Assembly: GCA_002295325.1 (NCBI GenBank)
Contig: DBGA01000088.1
Coordinates: 89,179-100,936, forward strand
Origin: Ruminococcaceae bacterium UBA866
Lineage (GTDB): Bacteria; Bacillota; Clostridia; Oscillospirales; Ruminococcaceae
Direction: 5' to 3'
Length of the DNA: 11,758 nt
Shown here: positions 1 through 6,613 of the stretch, piece after piece
Layout: the number at the start of each line of letters is the position of its first letter
Position numbering within the stretch: the stretch's first letter is position 1
Notes under the pieces: generated by a model
Told to the model about the DNA's origin: nothing
What the model saw: only the letters and a program-made list of their open reading frames with translations
Database searches by the model: none
Translations under genes and position numbers: made by a program

Positions 1-152
1 TTGCTAAAATTAACATCCATGGCAATACCTAGCGACATCATTGTGACAATAGAAGCTGTACCAATAACTACACCAAGTACAGTCAGAACTGAACGCAATT
101 TGCGTCGCTTAAAATTACCAAAAGCAATTCCAAATATATCAATCTTCTTCAT
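1..152 (-). CDS. MacB/FtsX-type ABC transporter permease, N-terminal fragment
   Basis: Only the first 50 codons are in the window; the gene runs off the left edge. The start ATG (152-150) lies inside the last codons of the surface-protein gene, giving a 14-base overlap in another frame, with a GGTGG-like ribosome site just upstream. The peptide begins MKKIDIFGIAFGNFKRRKLR and continues into a hydrophobic helix (SVLTVLGVVIGTASIVTMM, about residues 21-39). A short basic cytoplasmic stretch followed by TxLGxxIGxxxV is typical of the first membrane segment of MacB/LolC/FtsX-like permeases (MacB_PCD plus FtsX architecture, usually about 400 residues in Gram-positive forms). Its position as third gene after a MacB/LolD-type ATPase makes it the likely membrane partner of that ATPase. 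The substrate is unknown. Family assignment is fairly safe despite the short fragment. Confidence 0.85.
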   Translation of the reverse strand, partial: MKKIDIFGIAFGNFKRRKLRSVLTVLGVVIGTASIVTMMSLGIAMDVNFS

Positions 153-1893
153 CTTCCACCAATACTTTCTTGGCTTTACGTTTTTTCATTATGATAATAA
201 ATGCTAAAACACCAGCAACTACAACTAACAATGGAATACCAATCCAAAGAATTTTGCCGAGCAATCCACCCTTTGCTTCACCTGGCATTGGCTCAATTAC
301 ACCACCCATACCTGGCTTTCCAATTTCTCCGCCATCCATCATTGCCATTACATTACAGGAAATTGGAGTGCGTTGTTCTAACTCATCGCCATTTGAATTC
401 TCAAATTTTAGTATAATTTCACCTTTTAGGCTACCCTCTTTGCTAGGCATAATAATGTTATCAAAGTAATCGTTATATCCCGCTGTTAGATTTCCGATAT
501 ATTGACTCCCACCCTCAAGTGTAAAATCACCTTCAACCGATACAGAAAGATTATAAATTGTTGCTTTACCTTTGTTTATGTATTGAAAATTGATAGGGAT
601 AGGTCCACCCATCATTGCATCTGTTGGAATTGTCATTGCTTGCACATCAAGTCGCTGTTCTTGCGTTACAGCAAATGAAACCTGCTCCTCTGAAGAAAGC
701 GCAGTCCCAGTTGCATCCTCATAGTCAAGCTTTAATAATACAGGATAAACTCCTGGCTCGACATCTTGTCTTGCCATAAGCTTAATCTTATTGGTTGCTG
801 TTGCTTGGGACGCTATTTTAGAAATAAAGAATGAGTTGCTACCCTCAGCTGGGAAGAAAACTGCACCACCTGCTTGATTGCCTGTTCCTGATGTCATAGC
901 GGAACCCATTACAACCTTGATATTACTAACAGGGACAGTTGCACTCGTGTTCTTCAATGTGAAATCAAGAGTAAACTCCTGACCTGCTTTTATTTCTTTA
1001 ACATCTGTCGAATAGCTTGATACGATAATTCTAGGGGTACTTCCTTTACCGTCAGTACCAGCATCTGCCGTGCGAGTAACCTGTGCATAAACCACTTCGC
1101 TAGAGGTAGCGACTGTTCCCGTGGCATCCTTGTAGGACATATCGATTGTCAAAGGATAGTTGCCTGTAGCAACTGATGAGTCTACATAGACACCAAAAGT
1201 TACTGCACTAGACCCCTGTGAGTTAATAGATGGAATGGTTACACTACGAACATTATCGTATAACGAAAAACCTTTTGAAGATGTTGTATTAAAAGAAACC
1301 TTAATATCGCTTAATGCAAATACAGTTGGATTCATAACATTTACAGTTAAATTTGATTTGTTTTCTTTGCCAATTTGTGCTTGTGCAAATTTTGCGCTCT
1401 TAACATAAAGCACTCTGGATGATTTACCCTGAACAGCAAGGTTAATTTTATCTGTTAAGGTATAGGATACTCCACTGTTATCACTGTAGCTAAAAATGAC
1501 GCTTACAGGATAAGTGCCATCTGCTAAAGACGGGCTGATTTGAATGTATGGTTTAATATCTGTTTCACCGTTAACACTACCTACTTTAATCCAACCGGTG
1601 GAATCATAGAAACTAAACATGGTCTCTTTGCCCTCAGGACCTTGCAATTTCATCCGAACATCAGAAGCATATCCATCCATAGTAGACAGTTTAATTGGGA
1701 CAGCTATAACGTCACCGGCTTCAAATACGGTTGTATCCATGGAGTATATGTATGGTTTCGGGTCTGTATACACAACAGGTTCTTGCGGTATCGGCACCGG
1801 TTTCGGGTCTGCTGCACTCACGCTTAGAGGCAGAGCAAATGTGATAATCATAATTACTGAAAGAAAAACTGCTGAAAGTTTTTTAAGTTTCAT
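139..1893 (-). CDS. Membrane-anchored extracellular Ig-like repeat protein (COG1361/S-layer-like), ABC-system partner
   Basis: A 584-residue protein if started at ATG 1893, which has GGAG eight bases upstream; the frame stays open to a TTG at 1932, but that would put 13 residues, including three arginines in a row, ahead of the signal peptide. Residues 1-27 are a Sec signal (MKLKK, hydrophobic core, VSA then AD). A short Pro-rich stretch follows (about 29-48). The ectodomain holds four beta-rich repeats, recognised by a recurring G-x-Y-P-x5-x-Y-x-D-A-T-G-like motif at about 125-141, 244-260, 381-397 and, degenerate, 487-503. A Gly/Met-rich linker (about 517-545) leads to one membrane helix (about 548-569) and a tail that is first basic (KKRKAKK) and then acidic (VEDEED). 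This matches the CARDB/NPCBM-associated, COG1361 type of protein found beside ABC transporters in Clostridia and archaea. It lies between the ATPase and permease genes, so it is probably the extracellular component of that transporter. No catalytic motif is visible and the ligand is unknown. Confidence 0.88.
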   Translation of the reverse strand: MKLKKLSAVFLSVIMIITFALPLSVSAADPKPVPIPQEPVVYTDPKPYIYSMDTTVFEAGDVIAVPIKLSTMDGYASDVRMKLQGPEGKETMFSFYDSTGWIKVGSVNGETDIKPYIQISPSLADGTYPVSVIFSYSDNSGVSYTLTDKINLAVQGKSSRVLYVKSAKFAQAQIGKENKSNLTVNVMNPTVFALSDIKVSFNTTSSKGFSLYDNVRSVTIPSINSQGSSAVTFGVYVDSSVATGNYPLTIDMSYKDATGTVATSSEVVYAQVTRTADAGTDGKGSTPRIIVSSYSTDVKEIKAGQEFTLDFTLKNTSATVPVSNIKVVMGSAMTSGTGNQAGGAVFFPAEGSNSFFISKIASQATATNKIKLMARQDVEPGVYPVLLKLDYEDATGTALSSEEQVSFAVTQEQRLDVQAMTIPTDAMMGGPIPINFQYINKGKATIYNLSVSVEGDFTLEGGSQYIGNLTAGYNDYFDNIIMPSKEGSLKGEIILKFENSNGDELEQRTPISCNVMAMMDGGEIGKPGMGGVIEPMPGEAKGGLLGKILWIGIPLLVVVAGVLAFIIIMKKRKAKKVLVEDEED

Positions 1894-1901
1894 TTTGGTA
1901 G

Positions 1902-1905
1902 CTCC
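1902..1905 (-). promoter_or_regulatory. Ribosome binding site fixing the start of the Ig-like protein
   Basis: GGAG sits eight bases before ATG 1893. It places translation at the start of the signal peptide and argues against the upstream in-frame TTG at 1932. Confidence 0.7.
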
Positions 1906-1910
1906 ATTTC

Positions 1911-1954
1911 TCCGACGAAAGAAATTTATCAAAACGCTCTATCATATCGTCGGA
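1911..1954. repeat. 8-bp inverted repeat in the ATPase/surface-protein gap
   Basis: TCCGACGA (1911-1918) and TCGTCGGA (1947-1954) are perfect inverted copies separated by 28 bases. In the operon mRNA the downstream arm ends a few bases before the ribosome site of the surface-protein gene. It could be a weak mRNA hairpin affecting translation or processing. The loop is long and the stem short, so chance is a real possibility. Confidence 0.35.
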
Positions 1955-1979
1955 TAATGATATGCGTATTTTTACTATC

Positions 1980-2831
1980 TTACAACTTTTTTGCTTTTGA
2001 TAATTTTTTTAACTCTTTTAATTCCTTTGCTTTTTGAGCTTTTTCTAATTTTATTTCCTTTGCGGTTTTTTTAGTTTTTGTAGTTTTTTCTGGCTTTGAT
2101 ACGCTGTCGTTCAACTCTGGTTCTTCGGGGACAATGGGATTTTCATTAATTTCAACTTTTTCAATGTCACCGTCGAGAATATGTACGATACGATTCGCAT
2201 ATCTGGAAATTGAGGGGTCATGGGTAACGATAATAAGCGTCTGATTATGTACCTTTGCGAGATTTATGATAATCGCCATAACCTCAAGTGTTGTCTTTGA
2301 GTCAAGGTTTCCAGTCGGCTCATCTGCAAAAACTATTTTTGGCATATTCACAAATGCCCTTGCAATGCCCACACGCTGCTGTTGTCCTCCCGACATTTGT
2401 GTTGGTCGGTGATACATATGCTTATCTAGCCCAACAGCCTTCAAAATTGACTTCGCCTTTTTATTTCTATTCTTCTTACTATCACCCAAAAACAAAAGCG
2501 GCATTGCAACATTTTCAAGTGCAGTCATTGATGGTAACAGGTTATAAGACTGGAAAACAAATCCTATCTTACCTTGGCGAAATACTGCAAGCTCTTTTTC
2601 TGTCATAGAGGTAACCGTATTCTTGTCGATAACAATGCTTCCACTCGTCGGTTTTTCTAGCCCTGCCATCATATTTAATAGGGTAGATTTTCCCGATCCA
2701 GACGTTCCGAGTAGACAGCAGATTTCGCCCTCATAAATTTCGAGACTCATACGGTTCAAGGCCACAACCCTTTCCGTACCAATCCTATAGACTTTCCGCA
2801 AGTCTTTAATTTGAATTAAAGGTTTTGCCAT
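1980..2831 (-). CDS. MacB/LolD-type ABC transporter ATP-binding protein with Lys-rich C-terminal tail
   Basis: A 283-residue cytoplasmic ATPase, first gene of the operon. The start is ATG 2831 with AAGGAG nine bases upstream. An upstream in-frame TTG at 2918 coincides with the promoter -35 hexamer, so it cannot be the start of this transcript. The nucleotide-binding domain is complete: Walker A GTSGSGKST (42-50), Q-loop Gln94 in FVFQSYNLLP, signature MSGGQ (146-150), Walker B IVFADE (166-171, Glu171 present), D-loop GNLD (174-177) and switch His204. The FQSYNLLP and ADEPTGNLD signatures are typical of the MacB/LolD/FtsE group. The normal domain ends near residue 224. After it comes a tail of about 59 residues, first acidic and Pro-rich, then strongly basic: 16 Lys in the last 39 residues. 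This tail is not part of the usual LolD/MacB-type NBD of about 225-250 residues. It should power the permease that starts at 152. Confidence 0.93.
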   Translation of the reverse strand: MAKPLIQIKDLRKVYRIGTERVVALNRMSLEIYEGEICCLLGTSGSGKSTLLNMMAGLEKPTSGSIVIDKNTVTSMTEKELAVFRQGKIGFVFQSYNLLPSMTALENVAMPLLFLGDSKKNRNKKAKSILKAVGLDKHMYHRPTQMSGGQQQRVGIARAFVNMPKIVFADEPTGNLDSKTTLEVMAIIINLAKVHNQTLIIVTHDPSISRYANRIVHILDGDIEKVEINENPIVPEEPELNDSVSKPEKTTKTKKTAKEIKLEKAQKAKELKELKKLSKAKKL

Positions 2832-2840
2832 ATCTAATAT

Positions 2841-2846
2841 CTCCTT
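2841..2846 (-). promoter_or_regulatory. Ribosome binding site of the ABC ATPase gene
   Basis: AAGGAG lies nine bases before ATG 2831 and decides the start: the upstream TTG at 2918 lies in the promoter. Confidence 0.8.
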
Positions 2847-2889
2847 GTGTCGTTTGCATAATCGTCGAATGATGTCCTTTACTAGGCTA

Positions 2890-2918
2890 ATTGTACCATT
2901 ATTAATACCAATAATCAA
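2890..2918 (-). promoter_or_regulatory. Sigma-A type promoter of the ATPase/surface protein/permease operon
   Basis: TTGATT (2918-2913), a 17-base spacer and TACAAT (2895-2890) read on the minus strand. Transcription would start near 2883 and leave a leader of about 50 bases before ATG 2831. The rest of the 2832-3089 gap is AT-rich; I see no gene in it and no clear terminator for yifB, so some read-through from yifB is possible. Confidence 0.65.
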
Positions 2919-3089
2919 TTTAGAATTGTTATTCTTATAACGAATCTAGTTGCAATTCATCTTCAATTTGTTTACTTAATTAATATTATAACGAAATAAC
3001 TTTAATAACCTAGAAACATATTATGTAGAACTTGTGAAATTTAAAGGAATATATTACTATCATTTATCTTAAGTTAGTGTTAGAAAAAT

Positions 3090-4616
3090 TTATACCTGCC
3101 AATACTTTCTATCCAGACTGCGATATTGTATTGCCTCGGCTATGTGTCTGCTTTCTATCGTATCGCTTTCATCTAGGTCTGCAATGGTGCGTGATACCTT
3201 TAATATGCGGTCATATGCTCGAGCGGATAAACCCAGCTTTTCAAACGCATTTCTAAGCAGCTGCATTCCACTTTCGCTGACAGGGCAATCCTTTTGTAAC
3301 CTTGCAGGGGTTAGCCTAGCATTGCAAGTAATCCCCGTCCCTTTATAGCGTTCATTTTGAATTTGCCTTGCTTTATCCACGCGCAGTTTAATTTGAGCAG
3401 AACTTTCACTTGGAGTTTTCGAGGAGATGTGGTCAAACTCGACAGGCATTGCATCAATATGTAAATCAAGCCTATCCAAAAGGGGTCCCGAAACCTTTGA
3501 AAGATAATCTGAAACCTTTCCTGAAGAACAGGTGCAAGGACGTGTTGGATGTCCAAAGTACCCACAAGGACAAGGGTTCATTGCTGCAATTAACATCACA
3601 GAGCAAGGGTATGTCAGCGTTCCATTTACACGGGAGATGGTAACCTTTCCGTCCTCGATAGGCTGACGCAATATTTCCATTGCAGGCCGTGAAAACTCGG
3701 GCAACTCATCTAAAAAAAGGACACCGTTATGTGACAATGAAATTTCACCGGGTTTTGGAATACTTCCTCCACCGGAAAGCCCAGCAGGAGATACCGTGTG
3801 ATGTGGCGCACGAAATGGTCTGGTTGTTACAAGAGGGTGGCTTTTTGATAGCAACCCAGAAATGGAATGAATTTTTGTAGTTTCAATGCTCTCTTCAAAT
3901 GTCATATCGGGTAAAATTGAGGGTAATCTTTTGGCAAGCATACTTTTTCCCGAGCCAGGACTTCCAATTAATATTGCATTGTGCCCACCAGCTGCTGCAA
4001 TCTCCAGCGCTCGCCTTGCACCATACTGTCCTTTTACTTCACTGAAATCGGGCGTAAATAATTCACTATGTGCAGTATTTTCAAAGGTTTTAATAGTTGA
4101 TAACTCAATTGCACCAACTAAAAAGTTGATAAGTTCATTGACGTGACCTATGGAATAGACGTTAATTCCCTCAACAACACTTGCTTCTCCAGCATTTTCA
4201 ACGGGTATGAATACTGTTTCATACCCTTCCTCTTTTGCATAAATTACCATCGGCAAAACACCATTTACTGCTCTAACCTCACCACTTAACGACAACTCTC
4301 CAATAAATACGCTGTTATCTATATTGACATCTAGTTGCCCTGTTGTTAAAAGCATTGCAATAAGGATTGAAAGGTCATAGATTGAACCCGATTTTCTCAC
4401 ATCGGCAGGAGCAAGATTTATTGTTATTTTGCCTACAGGAAATTCATATCCGCAATTCTTCATTGCAGAGCTAACTCTATCCTTACTCTCTTTCACCGCT
4501 GTATCTGGAAGTCCTACTATATCAAAACGTGGAATACCCCTTGAAATGTCTGCCTCAACTTCAACTGTGTATGCAGTCATTCCCATTAACCCAACACTTT
4601 TCACCTTGGTAATCAT
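3090..4616 (-). CDS. YifB/ComM-family magnesium-chelatase-like AAA+ ATPase
   Basis: A 508-residue protein, about the usual length for the family (around 500-510). The frame is open to an ATG at 4670, but that codon lies at the edge of the promoter -10, upstream of the expected transcript start; ATG 4616 with GGTGGG six bases upstream gives the standard N-terminus MITKVKSVGL. Residues 1 to about 190 form the ChlI-like N-terminal domain with a Lon-protease-like fold (GLPDTAVKESKDRV, NLAPADVRKSG). The AAA+ module has Walker A GSPGSGKS (218-225), Walker B VLFLDE (299-304), a sensor-1 region MNPCPCGYFG with Cys349, 351, 361 and 363 spaced like a small metal-binding knuckle, and GPLLDRLD (377-384). 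The C-terminal Mg_chelatase_C domain carries LSARAYDRILKVSRTIADL (463-481). Proteobacterial ComM is a hexameric helicase that helps integrate DNA in transformation; the clostridial role is not settled. It is not a chlorophyll enzyme despite the family name. No other competence gene is in the window. Confidence 0.94.
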   Translation of the reverse strand: MITKVKSVGLMGMTAYTVEVEADISRGIPRFDIVGLPDTAVKESKDRVSSAMKNCGYEFPVGKITINLAPADVRKSGSIYDLSILIAMLLTTGQLDVNIDNSVFIGELSLSGEVRAVNGVLPMVIYAKEEGYETVFIPVENAGEASVVEGINVYSIGHVNELINFLVGAIELSTIKTFENTAHSELFTPDFSEVKGQYGARRALEIAAAGGHNAILIGSPGSGKSMLAKRLPSILPDMTFEESIETTKIHSISGLLSKSHPLVTTRPFRAPHHTVSPAGLSGGGSIPKPGEISLSHNGVLFLDELPEFSRPAMEILRQPIEDGKVTISRVNGTLTYPCSVMLIAAMNPCPCGYFGHPTRPCTCSSGKVSDYLSKVSGPLLDRLDLHIDAMPVEFDHISSKTPSESSAQIKLRVDKARQIQNERYKGTGITCNARLTPARLQKDCPVSESGMQLLRNAFEKLGLSARAYDRILKVSRTIADLDESDTIESRHIAEAIQYRSLDRKYWQV

Positions 4617-4622
4617 TATACA

Positions 4623-4628
4623 CCCACC
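4623..4628 (-). promoter_or_regulatory. Ribosome binding site of yifB-like gene
   Basis: GGTGGG lies six bases before ATG 4616. Together with the promoter at 4659-4687 it supports this ATG rather than the in-frame ATG at 4670. Confidence 0.7.
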
Positions 4629-4658
4629 GATTTTAGCTGATTTTTTTCTATTATTGGT

Positions 4659-4687
4659 ATTATAACCCATAATTTTTTAAAGCACAA
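4659..4687 (-). promoter_or_regulatory. Sigma-A type promoter of the yifB-like gene
   Basis: TTGTGC (4687-4682), a 17-base spacer and a perfect TATAAT (4664-4659) on the minus strand. The start of transcription would be near 4652, leaving a leader of about 35 bases before ATG 4616. Confidence 0.75.
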
Positions 4688-4703
4688 TACATCATTCTCG
4701 TTT

Positions 4704-4769
4704 TTTGGCAAAATTGCACAATATACGCCATGAAACTTCGTCACATTTTACTCTGCTAATTTGGCAAAA
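4704..4769. repeat. Pair of direct repeats TTTGGCAAAA in the divergent promoter region
   Basis: The same 10 bases occur at 4704-4713 and 4760-4769. The second copy covers the -35 hexamer of the exporter promoter; the first lies between the two divergent promoters. They may be operator sites for a regulator of the exporter genes, but no regulator gene is in the window and the motif is AT-rich. Confidence 0.35.
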
Positions 4770-4789
4770 AGCCTTTCATTTTTTATATT
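4761..4789 (+). promoter_or_regulatory. Sigma-A type promoter of the heterodimeric ABC exporter operon
   Basis: TTGGCA (4761-4766), 17 bases, then TATATT (4784-4789). Transcription would start near 4796, giving a leader of about 54 bases to ATG 4850. The leader holds no short open frame, so a BmrB-like leader-peptide attenuator is not seen. Confidence 0.6.
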
Positions 4790-4849
4790 ATCCTTTATAA
4801 TAGTTGTTACGCTTTTAAACAAAGATAGAATAAAATTGGAGGTGGATGT

Positions 4850-6613
4850 ATGTTTCAAATTAAATGGATTTGGCAAAATTTGAAAGGATATCGAGGACGA
4901 TATATCTTTGCGCTGTTCTCAACAGTTTTACTTGCAGGATCGGCACTGATACAAAACTTAATCATTGCAGAAATTATTGACAAGGTTTTCAACCCTTTGG
5001 TGAACAACCCCGTGGTAACGCAGGATATCATCAATCTATTGGTATCGTTAGTAACTGTTTTGGTTTCCTTTACCCTAATAAGAACATCATTTGCTTATCT
5101 TTCGCTTATGACCTACGAGGTATGTTCTCAAGGGCTTATTTTCAAGTTGCGTAACGATTTGTACAAAAACATGCAAAAGCAAGATATGGCCTTTTATTCA
5201 ACCAACCGCACCGGTGATTTGATGACCAGACTCACTGGTGATATGGATATGGTTAGGCATACAGTATCTTGGGTTTTTCGCATGTTGATCGACTGTATAG
5301 TTTTGTTTTTAACAACTACCATCTGCTTTATTGTTAAAGATGCACTTTTTGCAATCTGCTTACTTGCTATAACCCCATTCATTTTTGCTATAACTTTTGT
5401 TTTTTCAAAGAGAGTACGCCCTCTTTATGTTGACCTTAGAGAAAAGCTATCTCAGCTAAACACTTGCGCGCAAGAAAATATTTCTGGAAACAGAGTTGTA
5501 AAAGCCTTTGCACAAGAGGACTATGAGTGTGAAAAATTCGAAGAGAAAAACAGAGAGTTCAAAGATGCAAATCTAAAGGCTACCATGTTATGGTTAAAGT
5601 TCCTTCCCTACATTGACGGACTTTCACAGTCATTATCCGTTGCAGTTTTGTTGGTCGGTGGTGCATTCCTAATTACGGGAAGAATTTCACTGGGCACCTT
5701 CACATTATTTAATGGACTTTGTTGGACGCTAACAAACCCAATGCGTACAATCGGTATGTTGCTAAACGACTTGCAACGTTTCTTTGCAAGTGCTTCAAAA
5801 ATCATTGAGCTTTTCTATTCACGCTCAACAATTGTGTCACGACATGATGCAATAAAAAAATCAGGTCGTGCTAAAGGTGAAATTTCCTTTGAGGATGTAT
5901 CGCTTAACTTAAACGGTACTGAGGTTTTGAAAAACATTACACTCCAAATTAAACAAGGTGAAACCATTGCTATTATGGGTCCAACCGGCTGTGGTAAAAC
6001 TTCACTCATTAACCTACTCCCTCGCTTTTTTGATATATCGAGTGGACTACTTTCCATAGACGGAATTCCAATTAACAAGCTTGATTTACAGTATTTGAGA
6101 AAATCTATAGGCATCGCAACGCAGGATGTTTTCCTATTTTCCGAGACTGTGGACGGCAATATTGCTTATGGTGATACAAGCCTTTCAGAAGAAGATGTTG
6201 CAGAATTTGCAAAGGTTGCCAGTGTTGACTTTATCTCAAAACTTCCTCAAGGCTTTGACACCGTCATTGGCGAGAGGGGAACAGGACTTTCTGGCGGACA
6301 AAAACAGCGTATTGCATTGGCCAGAGCCATTGCTGTAAAACCCTCTATCCTAATTCTTGATGACACAACCTCTGCTGTTGACCTTGAAACCGAGAAATAC
6401 ATTCAAAACCAGCTTAACAACCTCTCCTTTGAATGCACAAAAATTATTGTAGCACAACGTATTTCTACCACCAAACGAGCTGACAAAATTGTCATTCTTG
6501 ACAAAGGAAGAATTGTTCAATTCGGAACACATGATGAGCTAATTCATCAAGAGGGCTATTATAAAGAAGTATTCCTACTACAAAACGGAAATGAAGGTGA
6601 TATTTGTGGCTAG
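4850..6613 (+). CDS. Heterodimeric ABC exporter, subunit 1 (degenerate catalytic site; BmrC/LmrC-like)
   Basis: A 587-residue half-transporter with a GGAGG ribosome site just before ATG 4850. Residues 1 to about 320 are a six-helix type IV exporter membrane domain, including the coupling stretch ENISGNRVVKAFAQE (209-223). The ATPase domain has Walker A GPTGCGKTS (377-385), Q-loop Gln425, a canonical signature LSGGQ (480-484) and Walker B ILILD (500-504). The residue after Walker B is Asp505 rather than the catalytic Glu, and the switch His is Gln536 (VAQRIST). These are the hallmarks of the low-activity subunit of heterodimeric exporters such as TM287/288, LmrCD and BmrCD. It pairs with the product of the next gene, which overlaps its end. 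The likely role is export of lipophilic compounds or lipids across the membrane; the substrate cannot be read from sequence. Confidence 0.93.
   Translation: MFQIKWIWQNLKGYRGRYIFALFSTVLLAGSALIQNLIIAEIIDKVFNPLVNNPVVTQDIINLLVSLVTVLVSFTLIRTSFAYLSLMTYEVCSQGLIFKLRNDLYKNMQKQDMAFYSTNRTGDLMTRLTGDMDMVRHTVSWVFRMLIDCIVLFLTTTICFIVKDALFAICLLAITPFIFAITFVFSKRVRPLYVDLREKLSQLNTCAQENISGNRVVKAFAQEDYECEKFEEKNREFKDANLKATMLWLKFLPYIDGLSQSLSVAVLLVGGAFLITGRISLGTFTLFNGLCWTLTNPMRTIGMLLNDLQRFFASASKIIELFYSRSTIVSRHDAIKKSGRAKGEISFEDVSLNLNGTEVLKNITLQIKQGETIAIMGPTGCGKTSLINLLPRFFDISSGLLSIDGIPINKLDLQYLRKSIGIATQDVFLFSETVDGNIAYGDTSLSEEDVAEFAKVASVDFISKLPQGFDTVIGERGTGLSGGQKQRIALARAIAVKPSILILDDTTSAVDLETEKYIQNQLNNLSFECTKIIVAQRISTTKRADKIVILDKGRIVQFGTHDELIHQEGYYKEVFLLQNGNEGDICG
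6594..6597 (+). promoter_or_regulatory. Ribosome binding site for exporter subunit 2 inside the end of subunit 1
   Basis: AAGG, within AAGGTGAT, lies eight bases before GTG 6606. The alternative ATG at 6591 has only GGA two bases upstream, so GTG 6606 is the better-supported start. Confidence 0.6.

Noticed and set aside
170..469. Open plus-strand frame of about 100 codons opposite the Ig-like protein gene, and similar frames opposite the other genes
   Set aside because: These are antisense frames of strongly supported genes, without ribosome sites, and their translations show no recognisable domain or conserved motif.
1894..1932. A longer N-terminus for the Ig-like protein from TTG 1932
   Set aside because: It would place charged residues ahead of a normal signal peptide and lacks a ribosome site as good as GGAG before ATG 1893.
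2832..2918. A longer ABC ATPase from TTG 2918
   Set aside because: The TTG is itself the -35 hexamer of the operon promoter, so it would not be transcribed from it; ATG 2831 has a good ribosome site and the family N-terminus.
2960..3000. Second promoter TATAAT near 2985 on the minus strand, upstream of the ATPase operon
   Set aside because: The -10 is good, but the hexamer 17 bases upstream is only a poor -35 (TAGGTT) in a very AT-rich stretch, where such matches arise by chance.
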